In this document: in pieces, positions 31,891 through 46,812 of the stretch | Layout of the letters: the number at the start of each line of letters is the position of its first letter | Numbering within the stretch: position 1 is the first letter of the stretch | NCBI RefSeq assembly: GCF_020509005.1 | Contig: NC_063017.1 | Span: 3,162,001 to 3,226,000, forward strand | Length of the DNA stretch: 64,000 nt | Direction: 5' to 3' | Source: Fulvia fulva | Taxonomy: Eukaryota > Ascomycota > Dothideomycetes > Mycosphaerellales > Mycosphaerellaceae | Notes under the pieces: model-generated | Told to the model about the DNA's origin: nothing | Database searches by the model: none | The model's input: only the letters and a program-made list of their open reading frames with translations | Program-made: the position numbers and the translations under genes

Positions 31891-34800
31891 ATAAGGGCGC
31901 GCGTACTATAGGGTCCGAGAGAGATAGTTATTATTCTACGAAGCTACGAAAGAGGAGCGCGAGGCGCGGCGAAGTTATATAGTTATACTAAGCCGCGCTA
32001 ACCCGATACGGAAGGTCCGCGGAATAGCCGGGCTAACGCTTCGGTAGTAAAGGGTCGCGGGTAGCCCGTAATAGTACCCCCCCTCTTAAAAGTCGTCTTA
32101 GTCCTCTAAGCGTCTATATTTACTCGTGCGCCTACCGTCTTATACGGCCACTTGCTCGTTAAACTCTATACCCTTATAAAAGCCTAGTTATCCTCTAGAT
32201 CTTACTCTATCTACCGTATAGCCTCCTTATCTTTAGCCTTTACCGTTTACGAAACACGTTACTTAGTTAGCTAGTACGCCCTAGGCCTAAGTCTGTCTTC
32301 GGCGAACACTCGCGTATAATCCTTATAACTACGGTTAGGTATTATTATAGGCCCGACGGGTCCTACTCGAGTATCGGTATAACTACCGTTACGGTTATAG
32401 AGCTAAGGGCGGCGAGTTTTACTTATACCGGTGACCCTAGTTACGAGAGTAGGCTTTCCCGTAACCTGACTTATATAGATAGATAGATAATTCATTTACC
32501 CGTTATAGTGCCCTCCGGCCTATATAGGTTTATGTCTATATATATTGCTATATAAGGTAGGAAACCTGTTCCTAGGTAAAAACCTCCTCTCCTTCTCTAA
32601 TAGCTTCCTTACTATAAGTTCTTAGTTTTCCTTCTATTAGGGTACACTAGTATTATAGTAGTTAGCCTCTGACTATCTTGTCTACAACCCTAGAGTTGTC
32701 CCCCTCTTCCTACTCTCCTCCTCCTTCTTTCTCTCCTTAATCTATCTCTCTGTTTCCCTAGTAAGAGAGAACTACTCCAAAAATCCTTAGTAGATGATCT
32801 ACCTTATAATTCTCTAGAGGTCTCCCTTATTACTAATTATAGCTTAGAAGTTTCTGTTCCTTGCCCTTACCCTCTATTTACCTCTCCCTATACTCTATTC
32901 TTTATAAACCAGAAGTCTATATTCGACATTCTAGGACAGGTAGCCGTATAGGCAACTCTTGTCTTCGATACCTAGGACTTTTCTCTAATATAGGTATGCC
33001 CTAACTCCGATATGTTTAGAGCAGATTTGTATTACTATACTTGCTTCTGACCTAGTTAGGTCTAAGTATAGTAGGTAGTTATAGCGACTAAACTATTAGA
33101 GTGCCTTTAGGGTTCCTAGCCTCTATAGAGTTCTTATCTATTTAGTCTTCTAGAGGAGTCCTACTATCCTTTTAGCTAGAGACTATTACTTCTTCCCTTA
33201 GCTAGCTACTAATTCTCTCCCCTAAGTAAGCCCCTCTGTCCTATTCCTGCTAGGCTAGGTATAGCTATTCTATTAGTTCTTTAAACTTCTATAGGTCCTA
33301 CTACTTCTATAGGGCTAGATTAGGTCTTACTTATCTAACCTAACTTATATAGCGGTACGTAGTAAATATATACGGATTAGATTCTATTAAAGGTAAGGCT
33401 CGAGTCGACTTATTCGTAACGGTGTCTCTATTAATCCTAATCGTATTAAGTCCGAGTACCTTAGCGTCTAGCGGTAACTAGTTAGATAGAGCTACGAAAC
33501 TTATAGGCGTAGATAACTCCGGCCTATTATAGTAAAAGTCTATAATAGCGGCGGCTACCCTCGTAAATAGGTCCTTAGTAGGTTACTAAGTTTTACTATC
33601 CTCTATATCCTAATATCCGACCTATCGTACCTTATACTATATATTGACCTTACGCTTATACCCCTTCTTTACCTTCCTAGTACGCTTCCTCGTATATATA
33701 TCTAAGATCTTATCTACCTCGTACTCGATCGCCGCGGGTACCGCTATAATATCGGCCTCGGCATTAGCTTCCGTTATATTAGGAACTATAACTACGGGTA
33801 GCGGCGGTATAAGGTGCTGTCCCTCTAGCGGCGGTAGGTTAGTATCGTCGGCGCGCTATAGTAGCGACGTATAGAAATAGTTATCGAGTCTAGCTAACGT
33901 ATCGGAGAGCTTTAGCTTATAGGAGAGCTTCGAGGGTATAACTTCTACGATCTAGTATAGTCTAGTATATCGTCGATCTAGTTTCTTAGAAGGGCGTATC
34001 GTACGGATATTCTTCGTACTAAGGAACACCTAATCGCCTACCTTATAGTCGGGCGAGATACGGCGATATCGGTTAGCGGCCTTAGCTTATAAGGCTTAGG
34101 ACATTCTTATATTCTCTTAGAGGAGCTAATATAGCTCGTAAAGGCGTCGGGCAAATACTTCGGCGGATTTGCTATCGAGTCGCTAAAGAGTCGTTATCTA
34201 GCGGCGATCCCCGCTTACCTATAAGTCGATACGTTCCGTAAACTCGGGGTTATATCTAAGGTTTACGTAGAAAGGTAAGACACCGGTAGTCTCTAATACG
34301 TAGTTATTAATAGCAAACTGAGCTAGGTATAGCTATTTAGCCTAGTCGCTCTATACCTTATTAACGTAGGCGCGTAAGTACTATTCTATATTCTAATTAG
34401 TACGCTTAAACTAACCGTCCGTCTCGGGGTGATATAATGAACTTAGCTTACGTTAAATCCGTAGCATCTTATATAGCTACTTCTAGAAAGTTACGATAAA
34501 CTATTTCCCTCTATTAGAAGTAATTGTGTCCGGGAGCCTACGTCGACTAAATACGTACTTTAAGAATAGGCGCGCTATATTCTTCGCCGTTATAGCTCTA
34601 ATAGGAATAAGTTCTACTTCTTTCGTTAGGCGGTCCGTAACGGTTATAATATTATTATAAGTTATACCGTCGAGTTTGCTATCTAGTAAGTCTACTATAA
34701 AGTCGACTAATATATAGCGCTAAGGCCGTTCTAGTATAGAAAGTAGATGTAATAATCTAGGTAGCTAGGTATATAGAGATTTTGTCGTATAGTATACTCG

Positions 34801-37390
34801 GTAATTTACGGTATATCTACGTACTAATCTTACTAAGCTAGGCTAGTAAAATTCACGTACTACGAGCTTATATATACGGGCTCTACTAGGATAGCCTACT
34901 ACTAGTACGTCGTAGTTCATCTTTACTATTCGAGTCCGTAGCTTCTAGTTATCCGGTACCTATAAGCTCTAATCGCCGTACTAATTACGGACGTAGAGTA
35001 TATCTCCTTCTACCTTATAGTATACTAGGTATGCCTTCACCTTCTAAAGAAGTAGCGGGATTGCGTTACCTTTCTATAGTATCTTAATTACTACCTTAAG
35101 CTCCTAGTCTACGGCGTACGCTATTACTATTCGATACTCGAGTTTAGCCTCGTAATTAGCCTCTATCGTAGGCTTCGATACGGTAGTAGCTTCTACCGGT
35201 ATAGCGGCTTCGGCTAGTATAAATTCTATTACTTCTAGGTTTAGCGGAGTTTCCGTCTCTTTAGTAACATCTTCTACGGTTACGCGTATAGAGTCGATCT
35301 TAAGGAATCGCTTAGGCGGTAGTAACGTCTAGTACTAATACTAATTACGCGGATCGTCTACCCCCTACAGAAGGTCCTAGCTACGTCTCGTTAGACTATC
35401 TAGCTTTATACCTTAAACACCGGGCCTATAGACGATACGGAAGTTGAACTAAATGAGGAACTTAGTCTACCTCGTCTAACGTCGATTGAGCTACTTCGTC
35501 GTTATAAAGTACTCTAGGTTCTTATAATCTATAAACACTTTGACCGGTTCGATAGTATTATTATCTACTTCGTAGGCCAATTTAGGCCTCTACTCTTTAA
35601 ACGCCTTAATAATAGCTAATAGCTCCTTATCGTAGGTCTTATAGTTATACTCTTATAGACTTAACTTCTTAGAGTAAAACGCTACCGGGTATAGGACGCC
35701 TTCTTCGTTATATTAGGAGAGGACGCCGGTATTAACGAAATCCGAGGAGTCCGTCTTAACGACTATCTACCTCCCCGGTACGTAATGTACTAATATACCC
35801 GCTTTACTAAATGCTACCTTCAATACGTTAAACGCCTTCTAGTACTCTAGTATCTAATCGATTCTTCTGTTCTTATAGTTACTAGGGCTATCGGACTTAG
35901 TCAAGTTGGTTAGCGGCGATATAAGTCGCGAGAACGCTTCGATAAACCGTCTATAGAAGTTAGCGAAGCCTAGGAACGCTTATATATCCTTTAGGTTAGT
36001 TAGAGCCTCCTAGCTTTAGATATATTCTAGCTTGTCGGGGTCTATTTAAATACCTTCTAGCGTAATAATTAGGCCTAGGTATTTAACTCTCTACTAATAG
36101 AATTCGTATTTATTAATATCTACGGTCAACCCGGTATCGCGTAGTTTTATTAAAACCTTCGTTACGTACTCGATATACTCTTCGAGTATATCGCTAAAAA
36201 TTAGTATATTATCTAGGTATACCGACACGAAGTCGTTAAGGTGTTCCTATAACACACTATAAATATATAACTAAAACGATGCCGGGCCGTTATATAGACT
36301 AAACGGTAAGACTAGACATTCGTATACTCCGTACCGCGTAGCGAACGCTATTAGCTATTTATACCCCTTAGTAATACGAAGCTTATTAAAGGCTACGACG
36401 ATATCTAGCTTCGTAAAGTACTTCTGACTATACATCCTATTAAGGGTTTCCTAGATCAAAGGTATAGGGTACCTATTCTTAATAGTTATTACATTTAGCC
36501 CTCGATAGTTAATATATACTCGGAGTCCTCCTCCTAGCTTAAGTACTACTAGAATAGGAGCTAGGGACTAGCTTGTTTTCTAACTAGCCTTACGGACTTT
36601 CCCTTCGCTCTCCTACTTAGTGACCTATTTCTTAACTACTTTATTCTCTTACGGTACAAGCCTATAGGGTTTACGGTAAGGAGGCTCTTATAGGCCTTCG
36701 GGCTTAATCTAGATTTTATAGTTAATGCCCGGCCTATAAGGGGGGAGCCCTTTATAGTCTTTAGCTAAGAACGCGTCCGTAATATAATAGTACTTAGGCG
36801 GAAGCTTCTCCTTCGGATTGTAGTTAAATTACTTGTTTAGGAACTAATTAAGGTCGTTAGCTAACATTACGCTTAGCTTTAACTCGCCGTTACTATCCGT
36901 TTCGCTAGACTCGTTACTAGTAGGTAGAATATAGAAGTACTCGGCCCTAGGCCGGTACGTATATATCTCCTAAGCGTAACGACTAACGCCTTAATAGTCT
37001 ACTTTCTTATCGTCGTCTATATATAAGGACGAGACGTTCAACTCCGCCCCTCCTACCGTAAATCCTAGCGACTCCCTAATAAAGGGCTCTAGTTTATATT
37101 TCGTACGTTACCGGTATTAGTAGTTTAGGGACTAAACTATTATCTAAGTCTTCCTACGAAGATAGTAACTAAAGTAGTAGTCTAATCTAAGGGCCACTTC
37201 GCCGGTTTCCTAGAAGATATTAGGGTTATACTAGCTTAACTAAGGTAGGCCGAGGACGATCTCGTATTCGAGGTCGGTTACGTAGTATATTATTTGCTCG
37301 TAATAATGACCGCCGATAATAACGTCGACTAAGGCTACGTATATAATACGTCTAGTACTCGCCTTCCTATCGCCTAGTATTTAGTTCTTG
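31890..37390 (-). mobile_element. Ty3/Gypsy retrotransposon copy A, RIP-mutated, 5' part missing
   Basis: The minus strand reads, from right to left, the protease-proximal region (about 37250), reverse transcriptase with a YLDNILIFS remnant of the YxDD motif near 36210, RNase H and integrase. Every domain is broken by stops. A 180 bp segment at about 31896-32075 matches 37395-37585 in inverted orientation, as expected for the 3' LTR of A and the 5' LTR of the oppositely oriented copy B. Gag and the 5' LTR of A are absent from the window. A LINE fragment interrupts it at 32478-33336. Confidence 0.72.
32478..33336 (-). mobile_element. 5'-truncated LINE nested in Gypsy copy A
   Basis: On the minus strand this ends in the (ATCT)n tail and a 3' end similar to that of the LINE at 40224-45381 (ggtttttac, CTATATAGGC, gggcacta). 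It is flanked by a 15 bp duplication, AACCTGACTTATATA (32463-32477) and AACCTAACTTATATA (33337-33351), which differ by one RIP-type G-to-A change. Confidence 0.8.
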
Positions 37391-40223
37391 CTCTAAACTT
37401 ATTACGGGTAGCCCGCGACCCCCTACTATAGCTACGTCGGCCCGGCTAAACCGCGGACCTTCCGTATCGGGTTAGCGCGGCTTAGCTTTACTTTATAACT
37501 TCGCCGCGCCTCGCGCTCCTCTTTCGTAGCTTCGTAGAATAATAACTATCTCGTTCGGACCCTATAGTACGCGCGCCCTTATAGTTTATTCTACTACCCT
37601 ACCTAGATCGCGGATCTAGGTAAGGGACGCGTAATAATAGGAATAGATAGAAACGTAGAACTCGAGAATACGTAGAGTCGTATTAGAGTATAGAACACGG
37701 TAAGGCGTATAGCGCATAGATACCTAGAGAACGTAACGCGGCGATATTATTAGTAGGTAGTCGCGCGCTCGTAGATAGTTAGGATATAGGCACCGTTACG
37801 CCTCCCCCGAACCTAGATAATATAACTTTATAAATAGCGAACGGCGGTATACTACCGCTACCTAAGCCTAAGGGCAAAAGTAAGTAGCGTATATCTCTTT
37901 TCCCCGACCTCTCCTCTTTTCCTTAGAGTTAGATATAGGACGATAACCGGCGGGTTATAGTAGATACCGGTGTCGCGCTATAATAAGAGATTAATAAAGC
38001 TTACTAGAAGGCCTTCGAGCGAGAAGAAGGTAGTAAGATTGACTTTATAGAACTGTTCGAGTTTAAGCTCGAAGAGAACCTAGGCGGCGACCTAGACGAG
38101 GTATATCTATTACTCGACGAGGTAGAACATATTCTCGTATCCGAATACTAGAATGTTACCCTAGATAACCTTACGACCCTTCTATCCTAATACCCGAAGA
38201 CTACCTACGACTTCGTACTATAAGTAGTTAATACGGCGATTACTAAGGGTAGATAACTCGATATAATAGAGCGAGCTAACGACCTCTAGAACACCTAGTA
38301 TACTACGCTATATACCGAATACGACCGTATCTATAAGACGCTACGAAGTGAAGAGCTTGTTATATAGAAAATAGTAGTAGATCTTAAGAGTAAGAAGGAT
38401 TACGACCTAGCTAAGTTATAAGAGCTAGAGAAGAAATATAAGGAAGCTAATAAAAGCAGTTTAGCGAGATCTACGAGAAGGAGAAGAAGAAGGCACAAGA
38501 TGCTAAGGCGAAGAACTAGGCTATATAATAAGAAGTCGATAACCTAAAGGCTCGGCTTAAGGTAGGAGACACTATATAGAACGGAGGTAGGGGCCGCTTA
38601 GGCCGCCGACCCTCTCGTTCCCGCCTACGCGAGACCTTACTCGAGTAGCTATTACGTAGGTATCGCGAAGCTACTAGTAGAGGTAGCGGTAGCGGTAGTA
38701 GTAATAACGATAGAGACGACGATAACCGTAGTAATAATAGCCGAGGACGTAATAACGACCGTCCGCGACTAGGACCTAATAATAATAGTCGTGACTCGAG
38801 AATACGTAATACCCGTACCTAGACACTACTAGTTAACCTCCTAGAACGTCTCTTTACTATTAACCGTACCCTTACTCGCGGTATAGAGATCGGTAAGGGT
38901 GTGCCTAACCCTAAGCACTTTAAGAACGATAATAACCCTAATTTCGATAGCTAGTATAGTAGTGTTCTCCTTAAGCTAACTATAGTAACCTTCCGTACTA
39001 AGGTAGATAGTCTACGCTTCGTATATAGATAGACGTAAGGTGATTCTTAGCGAAGTATTAAGCCGAGGATCCCTATGCCTAGACAGTAGTCCTTTAACGA
39101 GTTTAAGACTAGAGAAGAGTTATTAGATTAGATAATACGCTAATATAGTATACGTAATAAAGGAACTAAGGCTATAGTTAATATTACTACCTATAAGTAA
39201 GAACAAGGCGAAACCTTTATAGCCTTCTATACCCGCTACTCGAAGTTACGCGCCTAGATATTATAGACCGATAAGACCGAGCTTATACTATTCCGTAACC
39301 GACTAAACCGTAAGTACTTTATTAAGACCTTCGGCGACCGCGAAGTCGACCGCCGCCTAGATAGTATATAAGACGTTATCGAGGAGTATACCGTACTAGA
39401 CGAGAGCTTCTACGAGACAGATCGACTATACCCGTAAAAGGAGCGCCCCCGTAGTAATAGTAACTCGAACGGTAATAGCGGCTAGAATAACTAGAATAAC
39501 GGTAACGTAGTTACTAGTACCGCTACCGGTATAGTAGGTACCTTAGTATAGCGCCTACTATAGTACGCTAGTACTAAGAAGAAGGAGGATCTACCGATAT
39601 ATCTATAGAACCTACCTACGCTTAACTATAAGTAGCGCGAAGACCTTAAGAAGTAGGGTAAGTACTACCGCTACCGTATAGGTTCTTACGTATCGACTAA
39701 CCCTAAATATTTAATATATAGGTACGATAGCGACTATCGCCCACCGCGTCTACGTAATACTACGCCGAATCCGAACGTAAACCTTAGTTCCCTAGCCGCC
39801 GATCCGTAGTAGGGAAATAGTACGACCGCTACCTAAGCGTAGTAGATAGCGGTTACCTAAACTTCCTAGGACAGAAAGAGTATAAGATTAAGAGACACAG
39901 AATATAAGAGACGGTAATAGACTATAGTAAGGAGCTTAAGATATTAGTATACGTACTAGATAAGTAATAGCTAGCTATATACCCTTATATAGTGTTACCC
40001 GTAATGATATAATATAGAAAGGCTCGAGGCCTTATAGATTCTACTTCTACCTCTCTCTTGCTTAACTAGAAATTTATACGTAAATATACAATACCCCTAA
40101 TCCCTTTAACGTAAAGCCGACGACTAATACTAGGAGATAGAACGGCTACTACGCGGTAGATTATATACGCGGCCCTTATAGACGTAGTTATCGGCGATTA
40201 TTACGAGTAAATATTATACTACG

Positions 40224-43200
40224 GATATATAGAGGAGGAGACTCGGGGGATTGACGAGAGATAGAGCTAGAAGAGAGGATCGACGAGGACTATTTAATCG
40301 ACAGCCCTTATTAAGACGAGCAATCTACTTAAGTAGTAGCGACCCGCCTACGCTAGCGGCGGCGTAATCGTAGTATAAAAAACCCTAAAACCGAGGTCCC
40401 TTTCCCCTAAAAGTAGACCCTAGAATTGCGGAGTTACGGAGGACAACTACCTAATTAGGAAGCGCGACCCCGAACAGTAGCGAAGGATAGTAACTAATAA
40501 GAGCTATAGCCTTACGAACATTCTATACTAAGAGTTAAACCGGGGAACAAACTAAGAAAAAACCTAGGACACAAGCCAAGGCCTACTATATAGAAAGTAG
40601 AGGCTAACGACAAACAATATAGCGTAGACGACCCTATATACGGAGGCGGAAAACTTACTAGGGGATAACGAACACCTAGCCCGGGTATATAAGAACACTA
40701 TAGTACAGCTACTAGGAGCGCTAAAAGCACTATTATACTAAATCCCGAAGACAATCTAATAAGTAACACAGAAGGCAGCCTAGAAACTGTCTATATAGGC
40801 AATAGTAGTAGTAGGTAAGAATTAACCCCCTCTAAAGGTAAGTAAGGCGGTACGCCTATATATTACTAATCCGGCGGAGAAACAAGAAATCGTAGCCCTA
40901 ATAAGTAAGGCGATTGTCGATAGAATTGGCTAAAAGGAGGTAGTTAGGGCGAGGGTAGAGGCAATAGGCGTAGTAAGATTCTTTACCGTATAAGAGTCTA
41001 ATAGACGAAAGCTAGAGACCTATAAGGAGTAGACTACTAAAGTCGCGAAATCGGTACGAGTCGACTACTAATAGTATACCGTTATCGCCTACGGGGTCCC
41101 TAGGACATTTAAGGTCGAAGACCTTCCCTACCTCTAAGTATAGAACTAGAACACCTCCCTAGGAGTACGACTAACGAAGGCGGCATAGCTATATAAGACA
41201 GTAGACCGAGAAAAGACGTATTTATCGCTTATTATTTAGGTAGAGACAGCGGAACAAGCTGACTAGATACTAGACAATAGGCTATTCTAGAACTACGAGA
41301 GAATAGATACGGAGATCTATTAGAGTAGCTATAGGGTACTACAATGCTTCCAATGCTAATAGTACGGTTATATAGCCCTAAAATACGCGGAGAAGACCCT
41401 AATATGTCCTTACTACGTAGGCCTATACTAGGGAAGGGAATGCCTAAAAAAGGAGAGTAGGTACGTATACTACGGTAGAAGGCACCTAGCGTATTTAAGC
41501 TAATACCTAGCTAGAATAGTAGTATAAGAACGAGCGAGATAAGCAAGGATCTCTATACTAGCTAGGTACCCCTAACGACAGTAGGAGGGACCTACTATAT
41601 ATAAGGGCTTCGAGTCGAGTAAAAGGAAGAGGGTAGAAGAGACGAATAAGGGAACCTAACCGTAAACGTATCTACCTCCCGGTAGGCCTCGACACCTTAA
41701 CCGGGCTACTAACGAACTAGGCCAAATACGAATCTTTAGGGCGCCCTAGCGGCCCTAGGGCTAGCCGGATAGCGAGATATAGGCTTAGGAGACATAGTAG
41801 GTCAGCACGGAAATAGACCTTACGGATAACGAATACTACTATACGATAATATTACTATCGTATAGTATAACGTAAACAAAAGTAGGGACAAGGTCTAGCG
41901 CCACTTTCTATAAGAGCTAGACCCGCTACGGTACTACGTTATTACGGTATAGGAACTATAGATCAACCCCTACGTAGGACTCCTAGCTACTTGTAATAAC
42001 CGGAGATACTATACCGTAATCGCGGGCTAACGAGGCGTTATCCTAAGGACATATATATACGTAAGCAAGACTATAGACCTTAAGTCGTAGAAGGTTATAC
42101 TACCGTAGTAGGGTAACCTAGGAGACATAATATCAATCTAGATCGATACGATACAAGGCTCTATCTAGATCTATAACGTTTATAACCCGCTACCGCGGGG
42201 TCGGACGAGTAGGGAACTAGGAACCCTCGCCTACCTAGAGCGGACCCTTAGCTAAGACACAAAGTAAGTACTCCTCGGCGACTTTAACCTCTACTACCTA
42301 TAATAGGGACTCGAATTCACTCCCCCGTACGCGTTTCTAGGGGGAAAGCTACTAGACATAACCGTACGCTACGGAATGGCCTTAGTAATACTAAAGGAAA
42401 TAGAGACGTAGAAGGCCCGTACTAGTATAAGCACGATCGACCTATACTTTCTATTACGAGAGCTTGAAGAGAGACTAGTCTAATGCCGACCGAACTACGC
42501 GCTAGAAGCCTCCTTAGACTATATCCCTATCTAAACGACGCTAGGGGTAAAGGCGATAGAGGAGCTAGTAAACGAACCACGCCGTAACTAGAAGAAGACA
42601 CGCTAGGACGATATAAGAGGCTTCCTAATAGCGAACCTACTATAGTATAGAGAACTCGAGACGACAGCTTAGCTAGATCAAGTAGCGGAATAGATTACCT
42701 CGGTTATATAGTAAGTAGCGGAATAATACACGCCGTTACTCCGCCCCTTAACGTAGTAGAAGGCCTTCTAGACCCCTAAATACTCTACGAAGGTAAGGGA
42801 GGCTAGAAGGGCAAGGCGACAGTAGACGAAGGAGTATACCTAAGAGACGTAGGAGCAATACTGTCGCGCGACATAAGAGAAGAAGGCATAGATAAGACGC
42901 GATAAACTATAGGACTAGAGAGCGACAATCGGGCTCGTTATAGAAAACCCGGAACAGATATAGAGACTTGCTAAATAGGTACGACTACCTAAAGAGTAAC
43001 AAACCCCTTACTTCCCCCTAATCGTAGACCGCGAAGGGATTGCCTAGGCTACGCCCCGGGGCAAGGCAAAAGTACTAGCCGACCATTTCTTTTCGACGTA
43101 AGTAGAGGTAGACCTTACGGATATCGACCCGAGTATATACCCGGAACCCCTAGACATAGATTAGGCGGTTAGCTCTAACATAGTAATAGGAGTTATAAGT

Positions 43201-45381
43201 AAGCTAAAAGGACGAAAAGCCCTAGGCCTAGACAGGATACTAAACGTACTACTAAAAGAGTATAGAGAAGAGATCGCGCCGAGCCTTATAAACCTATTTA
43301 CCGCGTACCTACGGCTAGGGTATTACCCGAAGCCGTATAGAGAGTCTATAATAGTAGTACTACGTAAGCTATAGAAGGAAGACTATACTTAGCCTAAGTC
43401 GTATAGACTAATAGCACTTCTAAATACGATAGGAAAGGTCCTAGAAAAGATAGTAGCCTAGAGACTTACGTAGCTTACCGAGGACAACTACGTACTCCTA
43501 GTAACATAGATAGGGGGAAGAAGCTAGCGATCGATACTAATAGTAATAGAGCTAATTACGGAGCAAATTCAGACCCTCTAGTACTACGGTAGGAACCGAG
43601 CGGCGTCCTTACTATCCCTCGACATCGTAGGGGCCTTCGATAACGTCTTATACTAAAGGCTAATATATATCCTATAGCAGAAAGGCATCCCCTAGTAGGT
43701 AACGACGTTCGTCTACTCCTTTCTCTAGGAACGGACGATATACCTAGTCCTAGGAAGGTATACGTCCGACCCGGTAAAGGTAGAGACTAGAATACCTTAG
43801 GGATCTACTCTCTCCCCTATCCTATTTCTAATATTTATGTCTAATCTAATCCCCCTACTCACCTCTACGTAAACCTTAGTATCGGGATTCGTAGACGACA
43901 TAAACATTCTAGCCTAGTTAGACTCGATAGGAGAGAACTGTCGCCTCCTTAAAGATAGGTACAAGAAATACGAGGAGTAGGCAAAGAAGTATAGTGCCCG
44001 GTTCGCCCCTAAAAAGTACTAACTTATACACTTTAGTAAAGCGAGAATATACTATAATATAAAGGCGGCGGTAAGAATCTAAGGCTACGAGACTAAGCTA
44101 TTAGCGGAGCTACGAGTACTAGGGATCTAGCTCGACCCGAAGCTAAGCTAGAATATATAGATTAAGAAAGCCTAGAGTCGAGCGTAAGTCAATAAAGCCT
44201 CGATAAAGAGGCTTACGGTATCTATATAGAGAGTAATATTCGATAAGGTAAGAGTAATATACAAGGCGATCGTTAGACTAGCTATATTATACGAGGTATA
44301 GATTTAGGGAACAGGAGGCGTAGCTAAGCCGATCCCGAAAAGGATAGAGTAACCCCTAAATAGGATATAGGTAGGCAACCTACGTAGGGTACTAGGCGTA
44401 TATAAGACAACGTTAATAAGTACGGTAGAAATAGAGACAGGAATACTACTAATCGGCTAGTATATCCGGGGAATGAGAATTCAATACGCGGTAAAGACGA
44501 TAGGTTAACTAGCATAAACTACGATCTAGGAGGCAAAGAATAAGATAGAAAGCCGCTACCGGAGAGGGGTAGGACATAGGACTAGCCAAAAAGAGGATGA
44601 CCTTACTACCTTTACGGCCGTATAGATAAGCACCGAATGGCTAGTACAAAAGGAGGAGGAGCGTAGGACTCGCTAGGCCGGCGGGAGCAAGGCTAAGACC
44701 TAAAGCCTAGCGGAATAGATAGCGAGCTACCTATAGGAGTAGGACTAGAAAAGGAAGCCCCCTAAGACAATAGGCCCGAAAGCGCTCCGAGCCTTCTAGA
44801 GACACAATTACTCGCTATATAAGGACCTGATAAGGGCCGAAGCAAGTATAGCGATCCAAATTAGGTCCGAATATATTAGATTAAGGGCCTACCTATTTAG
44901 GAGACGCGTACTAGACATCTATAGCCTAGCCTACTAGTATGGCTACCTATCGCAAAACCTAGAATATATACTACTACGATGCCCGTAGTAGGCGAGAGGT
45001 AGGGGAAATTAGAGGCACTAAGCGGGAAGGAGAGACTATAAGTCAATTATTAGGGACAAAGGCAATATTCGCCGAATCTCTCGGTAGATACTATAGTAGG
45101 GATACCTCTAGTAGTTTAGCCTCGCGAGCGAGACGGAGGAGTAGATAGATAAGAGGCGGAAGCGAGAGGGGTTGTAGATAGGGTAGCTATTAGGGCAGGC
45201 CTATAATACTAGCGTACCCCTAATAAGGGAAATTTAAGACGACAACTAGGAGGAAAAGACAGGCGGGAAGGAGGAGGGGTTTTTACTAACACGGTTTCCC
45301 CTCTATATATACAAAAACAAGATAGTATAGCTATATAGGCTAAAGGGCACTACAACAGCTTAATAAAATATCTATCTATCT
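40224..45381 (+). mobile_element. LINE 1, Tad1-like non-LTR retrotransposon, heavily RIP-mutated
   Basis: About 5.16 kb. It is flanked by ATTATACTACG (40213-40223 and 45382-45392) and ends in a (ATCT)n tail. ORF1 remnants end in a zinc-knuckle cluster near 41345-41480. ORF2 remnants follow: an apurinic-type endonuclease (GDFN-like motif near 42280) and reverse transcriptase (about 43000-44010) with a GFVDDINIL-like catalytic motif near 43890. Almost every reading frame is broken. Together ORF1, endonuclease and reverse transcriptase order and tail fit the Tad1-like fungal LINEs. Confidence 0.83.
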
Positions 45382-46812
45382 ATTATACTACGTTACCGAC
45401 CTCGAATACGACATCGTCTTTAGCCTACCGTAGCTTATAGCGTACAACCTAAACATCTTCTAGGAGATAGGCGAGGTGGCATTTAGATCGGATCACTACT
45501 TTAGTCACTATCTATAGAATAAGATATCGATAATAGTATAATCCCTAAACTACCGCGAGAAGAAGAAGTAGGCACTAGTACGGTACGGACTAGAGCCCTT
45601 TACTAGAGAAGTAGCGAGCTTTATAGTAGGGAGGGTAGAGCTAAACGTCTTATTATATAACCTAGAAGACATAGACGATAAAGAAGTAGACTACTAGGGC
45701 GTTTCTTAACGCGCGTAGGGGATGTACGCGTACCGGCCTAGGGCTAAGTACTTCTATATTATGTCTACTAGGCGTAAGAGCGACGGCGGAGAGCTTAAGC
45801 TAAGTATAATAGCTACTAATAATCTAGACTAATTCTTGAACAAGTAGTTTAATTATAACCCGAAGGAGAAGTTACCGCCGATATACTACGATATTACGGA
45901 CGCTTTCTTAGCTAAGGATTATAAAGGTTTCCTACCTTACCGACTAGGCGTAGATCATAAGATTCATATTAAGCCTAATAGTCTATAAGAGCTACTATAC
46001 CGCAAGCCCTACGGCCTAGCTAAGAAGGAGAACGAGGCAGTTAAGAAATAGCTAGACGAGTAAATATCTAAAGGGAAGGTACGGAAAGTAGGGCAAAAGA
46101 CGAGCTAGTCTCCTATACTAGTGCTAGTAGTACGTAAGCCTAGAGGTAGGCTACGTGGTTATATCGACTATAGAGGATTAAATGCGATCATAATTAAGAA
46201 CCGGTATCCGATTCCCTTGATATAAGAGACGCTTAACCGTATATACGGTAAGAAGTACTTTACGAAGCTAGACATTATAGTAGCCTTTAACAAGTTACGG
46301 ATAGCTAAAGGGTACGAGTAGTTAACGGCGTTTACGATACGATACGGTATCTACGAGTGTCTAGTGTTACTATTCGGCTTGTATAACGGACTAGTATCGT
46401 TCTAATCATATATTAATAAGGTCTTATAAGAACACCTAGACGACTTTATGTCGGCCTACCTAGATAACGTACTTATCTTTAGTAACACCTTAGAGGAGCA
46501 CATTAAATACGTACGGAAGGTTCTTACTAAGCTACGCGATATAGGACTTATAGTAGACATTAATAAAAGCGAATTCTACTAATAGAAGGTGAAGTATCTT
46601 AGGCTAATTATAACCCCTAACGGCATCGAGATAGACCCTGAGAAACTCGAATGTATTTAGACATAGGAAGCTCCTAAGAACCTAAAGGATGTCTAGGCCT
46701 TCCTTAGATTTACTAACTTCTATAGGCGGTTCATCGAAGCATTTTCGCGTATAGCTACTCCTCTTATAAACCTAACTAAGTCGGACGGACTAAGTAATTA
46801 TAAGAACAGAAG

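Noticed and set aside
33644..33874. 76-codon frame in the island
   Set aside because: It lies antisense in RIP-mutated Gypsy sequence, and its composition reflects TpA-rich DNA.
31896..37585. Inverted repeat pair that could be the ends of a large DNA transposon
   Set aside because: The enclosed sequence is a minus-strand Gypsy pol, and the right member is followed by a plus-strand Gypsy gag of the same family; LTRs of two opposed copies explain it better.
44324..44515. 63-codon minus-strand frame
   Set aside because: Antisense to the ORF2 remnant of LINE 1; a chance frame.
45362..45385. (ATCT)n runs, also near 29005 and 51815, taken as microsatellites
   Set aside because: Each sits exactly at a LINE 3' end before the target duplication, so they are LINE tails.
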